From the NCBI GenBank assembly GCA_964418755.1, contig CAYQNS010000023.1, forward strand, positions 1-33,739: 33,739 bases of DNA, in the 5' to 3' direction. Numbering within the stretch: position 1 is the stretch's first letter; every line of letters starts with the position of its first letter. A program made the translations under genes and the position numbers. This document shows, piece after piece, positions 9,341 through 16,200 of this stretch. Under the pieces are notes generated by a model. That model was not told where the DNA came from. It saw only the letters and a program-made list of their open reading frames with translations, and did no database searches. Origin of the DNA: 4572-123 sp964418755 (GTDB lineage Bacteria > Desulfobacterota > Desulfobacteria > Desulfobacterales > 4572-123).

Positions 9341-10354
9341 TTATTTCAGACCGACCTCCTTATAATATTTCAATGCACCCGGATGAAATGGTGCGGACAG
9401 GCCTTCGAGCATACCTTTTTTGGTCAGGCCTTCGTAGGCTGGATGAAGTTTCTTGAAGGTATCAAAATTATCAAACACTTCCTTGGTAATGGCGTATACA
9501 ACATCTTCGGGAACTTTGATGGACGTCACGAAAGTTGCCTTGACGCCGAACGTTTGAACTGATTCCTCGTCATTTACCGCTCCCGGATAGTTCTTCATCA
9601 AAGTGGCTGCTTTGGCATAATAGGGATATTTCTCGAGAAGACTTTCTATATTGGTAATGGGAACAAATTTTACCTTGCGTACTCCGGCGGTAGCTTCCTT
9701 GTAATACCCGCTGGGATGCCCGACTGTATAGAAGGCGGCATCGATCCGGCCGTCCTGGATCAGGCTGGGGGCTTCGGCGGCCTTTAAGCTTTCCGCATGA
9801 AAATCCTTTTTGTAATCCAGGCCATTGGCCTCCAGAGCATCTATGGCATTTTTTCGATAACCGGAACCGATATTACCGATATTGACGCGTTTGCCTTTGA
9901 GATCCGCAACACAGTTGATATTGGCATCCACCGCAGCAATCAAATCCACGCTTTCAGGATGGATGGAAAATACTGCACGAAGGTCTGTTTGAGGTCCCTT
10001 GTCTTTCCAGTTGGCAATACCCTTATAGGCTTGGTATTGACGGTCGGACTGGACAACACCGAATTCCAGGTCTCCGGACATGATTGCATTGACGTTGAAC
10101 ACCGACCCTCCGGTGGATTCCACCGTGGCCCGGATGCCGTATTCACTTCGTTTCTTGTTGACCATTTTGGCAATGGCGCCGCCGGTGGGATAGTAGACGC
10201 CGGTAATACCACCGGTTCCGATGGTGACGAAAACCTGCTTTCCACTATCCTTTGTATCAGCGACTTTTTCATCTTTTTTTTCACCACAACCGATAGCCAA
10301 AACAAGTGCTGTGAGTAATATCACAAAGGCTGTTGACAATCTTAACTTTTTCAT
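9341..10354 (-). CDS. TAXI family TRAP transporter solute-binding lipoprotein
   Basis: The 337-residue protein has a lipoprotein signal peptide (lipobox LAIGC, Cys23) followed by the TAXI-family start VTIGTGGITGVYYPTGG. It would be anchored at the outer face of the membrane and capture an organic acid or amino acid for the adjacent permease. An AAGGAGG box lies just upstream of the ATG. The gene is complete and first in a minus-strand unit with the truncated permease and the Usp gene. Its upstream DNA is the IS-like end at 10429-10521, so its original promoter may have been altered. Confidence 0.92.
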   Translation of the reverse strand: MKKLRLSTAFVILLTALVLAIGCGEKKDEKVADTKDSGKQVFVTIGTGGITGVYYPTGGAIAKMVNKKRSEYGIRATVESTGGSVFNVNAIMSGDLEFGVVQSDRQYQAYKGIANWKDKGPQTDLRAVFSIHPESVDLIAAVDANINCVADLKGKRVNIGNIGSGYRKNAIDALEANGLDYKKDFHAESLKAAEAPSLIQDGRIDAAFYTVGHPSGYYKEATAGVRKVKFVPITNIESLLEKYPYYAKAATLMKNYPGAVNDEESVQTFGVKATFVTSIKVPEDVVYAITKEVFDNFDTFKKLHPAYEGLTKKGMLEGLSAPFHPGALKYYKEVGLK

Positions 10355-10428
10355 TTTTATCCTCCTTCTTTGTTAATTATTATTTAAACGAGTCAATGAA
10401 AACCCGGCGTCGCTTCGCTCCGATCAGG

Positions 10429-10521
10429 TGGTCAGTTTGCAACGGAACAACTGGTCACAATAAAGCGGAACGGGTGGTCAGTATCCTCCGGAACAGCTGG
10501 TCAGTTTGAGCGGAATACGCA
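10429..10521. mobile_element. IS21-like terminal remnant with four 23-bp-spaced repeats
   Basis: TGGTCA occurs at 10429, 10452, 10475 and 10498, exactly 23 bases apart. Each is followed by 7-8 variable bases and CGGAA; the last unit ends CGGAATACGCA. Such periodic TGGTCA...CGGAA repeats are what I recall as transposase-binding ends of IS21-family elements. No istA or istB is present, so only an end remains. It interrupts the transglutaminase-like gene on its right. Confidence 0.6.
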
Positions 10522-11030
10522 ATAACACTCAATATCAAAAGAAACTAATACAGAAAGCAGCAGTAAAGAAAGACCTTTGCAATCACCTTTTCGAATTTTT
10601 AGAGTCTGAGAAATGGTTGGCCAGGTTTCAGGCATTGGAAAATATTTAAAATGACGAATAATATAGTTAAAGCATTCAATTACTTTTTCCGTTTTAGCCT
10701 GGTTCTTTGTAATAATTTTGCCAGTTATTAAATGGGCCAGTTCCGGACTAATTAAATTTTGAATACGTGTTGCACCGGAATTTGAATCAACCAAGTACTC
10801 GTAATTACGATAGAACTGAGAATATATCTGATTAATATTTTTTGATTTTCTTGAACATATTTTAAGTAAACCAGCATACTTTGAGGGTTCAAAGCTTCTT
10901 TGGAAGAAATCCCACTATTCTTATTTAACGGCGTACGTGCACAACCTGCAAAAAAATAGACAAAAGCCCAACAAAGACATCCGAGCATCCAAAAGCTAAG
11001 TAACACACCTTTTTGTTCTTTCAAGAACAT
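10501..11030 (-). pseudogene. Transglutaminase-like lipoprotein, frameshifted and truncated
   Basis: The N-terminal frame (from 11030) has a lipoprotein-type signal ending FAGC. The second frame contains TLKIRKGDCKGLSLLLLSVL, the active-site Cys region of transglutaminase-like cysteine proteases. The frames join if one base is restored in the run of six T (10838-10843 on the plus strand): QENQK then continues as NINQIYSQFYRNYEYLVD. The 3' end is lost at about 10521, where the IS-like end begins; the last residues FRSN come from that end. The catalytic His and Asp are therefore missing. The remnant was probably an envelope or exopolysaccharide-associated protein. Confidence 0.75.
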
Positions 11031-11472
11031 CCTTTTTTACCGCAAGATTTAGATATTTCACCAATTTGACTTTGTTATCAGCAATAGATCCTGATTATCT
11101 CAAATTTCGGAGAGGGCTACAATTCTTGCCCTAAAAAGCCGAAAACAACAGAAAAAACTATTTCTCAGAAGAATGTTCTTTTTTTACTAAACCAAGTTTA
11201 CATGCTGAATTTCAATTTAAATAAAACCGTTTTTTCAGAATGCGTTATGTATTTAACAAATAAACCTTTTTAACGTAATGATTTTATGCCCAGAAATTTA
11301 CAAACTGAAAATCAAAAACTCAGCAACGATTCAAAAAAAATTCAATATATTGATTTAGCTTATAAAAAAACAGATCGCTTCGATTCCTCAGCATGAGCTC
11401 ACCGACACCGCAATTATTCAATTTTTCAATTTTGTTCAACTTTATCCGGGTTAGGCATTTTGAAAATCTGAC
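11031..11472. other. AT-rich non-coding stretch
   Basis: No supported gene. It holds the second copy of the 22-bp repeat (11291-11312) and a small inverted repeat AGGGC...GCCCT near 11113-11135. It was probably left by rearrangement of the flanking broken genes. Confidence 0.5.
11291..11312 (+). repeat. 22-bp sequence shared with 33-54
   Basis: Identical to the reverse complement of 33-54, where it sits at the broken end of the ExeA-like gene. No known mobile-element end was recognised. Confidence 0.6.
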
Positions 11473-11954
11473 TCATTTCAGATCGCGCACCGGCAGGGCC
11501 CGGTAGGCCCGCCTTTTCGACATTCGGTCTGTGTAATAGTACCCGCGATTAAAATTGAACAGCCTGGCTGTAATCTCTTCTTTCTCCGATGTCCAGACCC
11601 ATCCGCAGCTCAACCGTATGTCGGGCACGATCTTCACTTTCTGGCCGCAATCCGTTTTAACTTGTATGCCTTATCTCGCACATGGAGACTTTTAAGCTCC
11701 TCCAGTGTCGGCAGACGCCAATCATAATATTTTGCTTCAATGGCATCAGGGAAGGTGTATTTAACCCATCTATTTGCCTGTATCCAATCGATATCACCAC
11801 GGTTGTCGGTCTTTGACCACATAATACCTAGTTTGTGATCAGTAACCGTGCCGTTTCCATTATCTGTAAAACGTTCAGCGGCCGGCACTGCGGCACCGCC
11901 AAAAAACATGCAGATCATGATTATCGACACAACTAATGATATTTTTTTAGACAT
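11473..11954 (-). pseudogene. Exported DUF1566 (Lcl C-terminal domain) protein, frameshifted
   Basis: The start is ATG 11954 with AAGGAG upstream and a Sec signal peptide (MSKKISLVVSIIMICMFFGG, cleavage after about AVPAA). RFTDNGNGTVTDHKLGIMW and WRLPTLEELKSL are DUF1566 hallmarks. The first frame stops at 11634, but another frame continues the domain with KTDCGQKVKIVPDIRLSCGW, then RALPVRDLK and TGA at 11473-11475. Restoring one base near 11655-11668 gives 161 codons including the stop, a normal small DUF1566 protein. The function of the family is unclear. Confidence 0.8.
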
Positions 11955-12636
11955 CTTTCCACGCTCCTTATTTTTAAAACATAGCGATAACTCACACAAA
12001 CCGGACTATATACTTTATTGAAAAATGCACCATTTCTTGGAACATTATCAGTTTTCCATGCTTGCATTGGCCTGAATTGACAAATTGCGAATTTAAAAAT
12101 TAAAATAAAAACGATTCATCGTCCAAGAGAGATCTTGTTATCATAGATAAGGATGATTTTTGTCAAATTGTTCCAAGCCTGCGTCCCGTTCTTTCCGAAA
12201 GTAAGAATACCTTTTAAAAAGTCGAAATGAGAAAAATTTCAGGTGGTTACACTATAACCGGTTGACGCCCAACATATAGTTGAAGTCGGGAATCCAACGG
12301 CAATTTTCATTATCATAAAGGCGAGTGAAATTAAGATATCGTATAGCTGTTTTATTATCAAGGCAGGGTTTTGCTATAAAATCCTACCCTTAATTTGATT
12401 TAATTTAATTTATTTTTTTGATAAAATATTTTTACATGGGAATCAATTCATTTATGAAGAGCTATGGTTCGAAATTTATTTATAATTTGGTACCTCCGAT
12501 TTGTTATTCGCGGCATACTCCTTTTTCAACAGCGCCGGTTTATTCGTGTTAGATGTGACAGTTGGCCCGCGAGCCGGCTCGTAAGATTTGTGGCCTGACA
12601 AAGAAGATTAAATTTTTTGCTGAATAAAAAAACCAC
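11955..12636. other. Long non-coding stretch upstream of the glycosyltransferase
   Basis: No supported gene. A 38-codon open frame (12436-12552, MGINSFMKSYG...) has no recognisable family. An imperfect hairpin AGGGTTTTGC...AAAATCCTACCCT lies near 12364-12390. The promoter of the glycosyltransferase could not be defined. Confidence 0.4.
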
Positions 12637-13467
12637 ATGATAAGCGTCATCATACCGACCTATAATCGCGCATGGACCCTGACGGAAGCCATCGATTCCG
12701 TCCTAGCTCAGGATTATCAAAATTTTGAACTGATTGTCGTAGATGATGGATCAAGTGATAATACGTCAAATCTGATCGATAGATACGCCGGTAGGTTGAA
12801 ACTGATCCGGCAGACAAACGCCGGAGTGAGCGCGGCCCGCAACCGTGGTATAGCAGAGGCCCGGGGCGATTTTCTGGCCTTTCTCGATTCGGACGATACA
12901 TGGCTGCCGCAGAAACTGAGCCGCCAGATGGATTTTTTTACCCGCCGGCCAAAGGCCCTGATCTGTCAGACCCAGGAAATCTGGATACGAAACAGCGTCC
13001 GGGTCAATCCCAAAAAATACCATAAAAAACCATCCGGCATGATTTTTGAGCCGTCCCTGGACCTGTGCCTGGTCAGTCCTTCGGCAGTGATGATAAAAAA
13101 AGAACTTTTTAAGGAGATCGGCTGTTTTGATGAAAATCTGCCGGCCTGTGAAGACTATGACCTGTGGCTGCGGGTCAGTTGCCGATATCCCATATACCTT
13201 GTGGATGATCCGCTGGTTATAAAACGCGGCGGTCATTCCGACCAGCTTTCAAGGGCTCCGGGCCTGGACCGTTTTCGGGTTCAGGCCCTGCATAAAATAG
13301 TTCAAAGCGGGCAGCTTACACCGTCCCAGTCAAAGGCCGCGATTGCGGTTTTTCAAAAAAAATGTACGATCTATGCTGCCGGATGCCGCAAGCGCGGGCG
13401 CCCGGATGAAGCCTCCTACTATACCCACCTTGCAGACATCTACCCGGGAATGTTAACAAAATGCTGA
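12637..13467 (+). CDS. Family 2 glycosyltransferase
   Basis: The 276-residue GT-A enzyme begins MISVIIPTYNRAWTL, with nucleotide-sugar contacts VVDDGSSDNT (about 35-43), the metal-binding DXD-type motif DSDD (84-87) and an EDYDLWLR motif near residues 172-179 carrying the probable catalytic acidic residues. It likely transfers a sugar onto a cell-surface glycan or lipid-linked acceptor. It stands alone; no other polysaccharide gene is intact nearby, although the ExeA and transglutaminase-like remnants hint that such a locus once existed. Confidence 0.9.
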   Translation: MISVIIPTYNRAWTLTEAIDSVLAQDYQNFELIVVDDGSSDNTSNLIDRYAGRLKLIRQTNAGVSAARNRGIAEARGDFLAFLDSDDTWLPQKLSRQMDFFTRRPKALICQTQEIWIRNSVRVNPKKYHKKPSGMIFEPSLDLCLVSPSAVMIKKELFKEIGCFDENLPACEDYDLWLRVSCRYPIYLVDDPLVIKRGGHSDQLSRAPGLDRFRVQALHKIVQSGQLTPSQSKAAIAVFQKKCTIYAAGCRKRGRPDEASYYTHLADIYPGMLTKC

Positions 13468-13581
13468 AAATTCAAATCGAATGATCATACATGAATAATG
13501 AAAATTACCAGACTGGACGGATACCAGGTTCACCCCAATACCCATCAATTTTCAGTCATAGTAGCTCTTAAAAAATTTATC

Positions 13582-13612
13582 TTGACAGAATAATGACAAA
13601 ATGTTCTACAAT
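13582..13612 (+). promoter_or_regulatory. Candidate sigma-70-type promoter of the retron operon
   Basis: TTGACA (13582-13587) and TACAAT (13607-13612) are separated by 19 bases, slightly long. The -10 ends 45 bases before the ATG of the Tat-signal gene. No other good promoter is visible before the reverse transcriptase. Confidence 0.5.
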
Positions 13613-13657
13613 GGATTAATTCACTCCTTTAACAGCAGACATAAAGAATATGGTTTT

Positions 13658-14047
13658 ATGGCTGGAGAGCTAACCCGACGAGAATTTTTAAAAGAAACTG
13701 CCTCTAAAACCACCCTCCTTAGTGTAACAGGCATAGGGGTTGGTTTAAGTCGGGCTACAAATCTAAAGGAAGCTGTCCGATGTACAAACTGCGGATCATT
13801 TAATATACATTCCAAGTCATATCTTTCTTCCTTCATTTACCCGGAATCGCTATATTGCCATGATTGCGGGATAAACATAAATACCCTTAAACACGATATC
13901 ATCTGTGAGAATTCCAGCCATTGTGTTAAAAAAAATAGTATAAACAGCGGTGGTACCTTTGCATGCTGTCAGATTCCATTTCCAAACCACAGATATCTGA
14001 AAAATACAAAAAAACCGAATTTTTCATTAGAAGAAATTAAGTTTTGA
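13658..14047 (+). CDS. Small Tat-signal protein with zinc-ribbon-like cysteines
   Basis: The 129-residue protein starts with a twin-arginine signal (TRREFLK) and a short hydrophobic stretch (LLSVTGIGVG). Two CxxC pairs, CTNC and CHDC, and further cysteines (including CC) suggest a rubredoxin- or zinc-ribbon-like metal site. ATG 13658 is chosen over 13601 because the Tat motif then lies at the N-terminus and the promoter -10 lies before it. The TGA overlaps by two bases the left arm of the inverted repeat bounding the non-coding RNA, so it is probably the first cistron of the retron transcript. The family is not recognised and its role is unknown. Confidence 0.75.
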   Translation: MAGELTRREFLKETASKTTLLSVTGIGVGLSRATNLKEAVRCTNCGSFNIHSKSYLSSFIYPESLYCHDCGININTLKHDIICENSSHCVKKNSINSGGTFACCQIPFPNHRYLKNTKKPNFSLEEIKF

Positions 14048-14176
14048 TACCGGGGCCATGGATTTTAGAGTAGTAGTATAGTGTTACGCTATGCATGCGC
14101 GTTAACTTGCTTCGCACGGCGTCCACTGACTGGACGCCGGTATATCAAGTAAAATATGGCCCCGGTATCATTTTTT
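14046..14176 (+). ncRNA. Candidate retron msr-msd RNA
   Basis: The region is bounded by a perfect 14-bp inverted repeat, GATACCGGGGCCAT (14046-14059) and ATGGCCCCGGTATC (14156-14169), in the place of retron a1/a2. Inside, in order, lie a seven-pair hairpin (14076-14094, loop GTTAC), a possible TGCG/CGCA hairpin (14096-14116), and a perfect nine-pair hairpin CGGCGTCCA-CTGAC-TGGACGCCG (14117-14139). A T7 tract follows a2. The first two would be msr and the third msd; the priming G could be in TTTTAGAG (14063-14070). The msd would be short, under about 50 bases. It directly precedes a retron-type reverse transcriptase. Confidence 0.75.
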
Positions 14177-14190
14177 TATGGAATAAAAAA

Positions 14191-15399
14191 ATGGATCACG
14201 GATACTTGTGCAATAATAAAACAACGTTTATTAAAAATCTCAGACTCTCTAATCAAAGAGCCGGGGTTGAACCCGAAATTATTGATCTGATTGTGGCCTA
14301 TGCCGGGCTGAGATTAGATCAGGGCAAAGAAATTCGTTTCTATGGTAATCCGATAAGTATCAAAGACAAAGGACTGCAGGAGTTCCTCGATAAAAACAAA
14401 CATCTTGATCACAGAATTTTGGACTTTTTAGCCTCCTATTTCTTAGAAATGCAAAAGAGGGGGTTCAGATGTGTGTTTACTTCATCCCACCTTGCCCATT
14501 TTCTGGAAATATCCACTAAAAGATTAAACTGGCTGGCTAACGATAAAATACAGCATTATACCTGTTTTAATATAAAAAAAAGAGATGGGGGCAAAAGAGA
14601 GATCTTTGCTCCAAAGGCTTATCTGAAAGGAATTCAAAGAAAACTTTTGGACGATCTTTTACAAAAGGTAGGATTAAATTCCCACGCGGAAGGGTTTCGA
14701 AAGCGAAGATCCATTCTTACCAATGCCGAAAGGCATATAGGGAAAAAAATCGTTATTAAGATGGATGTAAAAGATTTTTTCCCCAGTATATCTTTTAAAA
14801 GGGTATTGGGTATGTTTATTTCATTGGGTCATCCGCGTCAGGTATCCCTGCTTCTAACCAAATTGGTCACCCATAATGGAAGATTACCAATAGGCGCCCC
14901 GACAAGCCCTGCCATAGCCAATATAGTAAGTACCAGATTGGACAAGAGGTTCTCCAGGCTGGGAGACAAAATGGGCTTTGATTACTCCCGCTATGCAGAT
15001 GATATAACCGTTTCGAGTAATAATAGCGAAATAAATAAATTGATACCTTTTTTTAAAGAAATAATGAGAGAAGAGGGCTTTGAAATAAATGAGGCAAAGA
15101 TGAGGATATTGAGAAAGACCGGGAGACAGAAGATTACCGGTATTGTGGTGAACGAAAAGCCCAATATCACTAAAAAAGAAATTAAAAAATTAAGGGCGGT
15201 AATCTATAACTGTCACCACAAGGACATTAAGCAAGAAGTCGCAAAATGGGCCAAAAAAGAAAAACACCTGAATAACCCTTATGCTTACACCCTGAGCGAG
15301 TTCAAATTCTCATTATTGGGAAAGATCCATTTTGTAAAAATGGTAAATCCCAAAACAGGCAGCAGACTTCTTGAACAGCTTGGTCCATTATTCACATAA
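14191..15399 (+). CDS. Retron-type reverse transcriptase
   Basis: The 402-residue protein shows the palm motifs: IKMDVKDFFPSI (Asp192), LPIGAPTSPAIANIV (233-246) and the catalytic RYADD (Asp270, Asp271). Retron hallmarks are NAERH (178-182, the NAxxH motif) and KITGIVVNEKP (ITG 315-317 in place of VTG). These fit retrons rather than DGR or group II intron enzymes; no maturase or HNH domain is seen. About 95 residues precede the usual start of retron RTs and may form an extra N-terminal domain. ATG 14191 lies 21 bases after a2; a two-codon ATG GAA TAA just precedes it. It should make msDNA from the adjacent RNA. The next gene starts 3 bases after its stop. Confidence 0.92.
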   Translation: MDHGYLCNNKTTFIKNLRLSNQRAGVEPEIIDLIVAYAGLRLDQGKEIRFYGNPISIKDKGLQEFLDKNKHLDHRILDFLASYFLEMQKRGFRCVFTSSHLAHFLEISTKRLNWLANDKIQHYTCFNIKKRDGGKREIFAPKAYLKGIQRKLLDDLLQKVGLNSHAEGFRKRRSILTNAERHIGKKIVIKMDVKDFFPSISFKRVLGMFISLGHPRQVSLLLTKLVTHNGRLPIGAPTSPAIANIVSTRLDKRFSRLGDKMGFDYSRYADDITVSSNNSEINKLIPFFKEIMREEGFEINEAKMRILRKTGRQKITGIVVNEKPNITKKEIKKLRAVIYNCHHKDIKQEVAKWAKKEKHLNNPYAYTLSEFKFSLLGKIHFVKMVNPKTGSRLLEQLGPLFT

Positions 15400-15402
15400 C
15401 CG

Positions 15403-16200
15403 ATGAAATATTTTAAAATAGGGTGTATAGCGTCAATTCTGGTATTAATCTCAATGGGCATCAGCTCCGCTGATATCGGAATAATAGTTGCCTTTAATTC
15501 AAATCTGGAACAGGTAAAAAACAGCCTGGAAATAAAAAAAATTTCAAAAAAGGCCGGTAGGGCGTTCTATTCAGGCAAGATAGATAATATAGATGTTGTT
15601 TTGGTCAGATCCCCCATGGGCAAGGTGAACAATGCCATAACCACCCAGGCCCTGTTTTCTAATTATCCTATAACATTTGTCGTATCTATAGCCCCGGCGG
15701 GGGCTATAAAAAAAAGCCTAAACACTGGTGATGGTGTAATTGCCAATGAAGTTTATCAGCATGACTTCGGCACAGTTAAACCCTATGGCTTTGTATGGGG
15801 CAGAGTCCCTGACGGGACGAGCCAGGATGAACCGGGCTATAATTTGACGGATAAGTCGTTGAAAAAATCGGCCCTCATTTATGCAGGAAAGATAAAAGGT
15901 GCCGCCAACAAAATCGTTGAAGGCGGCATAGTCAGCGGGGATCAGTTTATATCTTCTGAACAAAAAAAAAGCTGGCTATCAAAAAAATTCACGGCCGCTG
16001 CAGTTGACATGGGTGCGGCCGCTATTGCCCAGGTCTGTTATGCAAACAACAAAACCCCGGTTTGTATCCTGCGGATAATAACGGACAGGGCAGGCCTAAA
16101 CGCCAGGGCAAATTTTGAAAGGGCAAACCCATCTCTTCGAACAAGTATAAATATTGTCGAATTTGTAAAAGCAATACTTCAAGGGATACCAAACAAATGA
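15403..16200 (+). CDS. Exported MTAN/PNP-fold nucleosidase-like protein, catalytic residues altered
   Basis: This is a 265-residue protein of the PNP/UDP phosphorylase superfamily, closest in pattern to 5'-methylthioadenosine/SAH nucleosidase (GKVNNAITTQAL, VSGDQFIS, VDMGAAAIAQVC, ILRIITDRAG). Unusually, a Sec signal peptide (residues 1-23, ISSA|D) precedes the domain. By eye alignment with E. coli MTAN, the water-activating Glu12 falls on a non-acidic residue, Glu174 is Gly204, but Asp197 is kept as Asp228. It may bind a nucleoside without cleaving it, or act on another substrate. It starts 3 bases after the RT stop and overlaps the TPR gene by 4 bases, so all three are probably co-translated. 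It is a possible retron effector or sensor, but outside the cytoplasm. Confidence 0.85.
   Translation: MKYFKIGCIASILVLISMGISSADIGIIVAFNSNLEQVKNSLEIKKISKKAGRAFYSGKIDNIDVVLVRSPMGKVNNAITTQALFSNYPITFVVSIAPAGAIKKSLNTGDGVIANEVYQHDFGTVKPYGFVWGRVPDGTSQDEPGYNLTDKSLKKSALIYAGKIKGAANKIVEGGIVSGDQFISSEQKKSWLSKKFTAAAVDMGAAAIAQVCYANNKTPVCILRIITDRAGLNARANFERANPSLRTSINIVEFVKAILQGIPNK

Noticed and set aside
10429..10521. CRISPR-like array because of regular 23-base spacing
   Set aside because: Only TGGTCA and CGGAA are conserved within each unit and there are no distinct spacers; it fits transposase-binding ends.
14046..14176. DGR template repeat or group II intron RNA for the reverse transcriptase
   Set aside because: No second copy of the segment with adenine-specific changes was seen, the RT lacks DGR-type YxDD context and maturase/HNH domains, and NAxxH plus ITG favour retrons.
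14046..14176. Plain intrinsic terminator of the Tat-signal gene
   Set aside because: The two arms are 96 bases apart with ordered internal hairpins and precede a retron-type RT, so a retron RNA explains more; the T7 tract could still cause partial termination.
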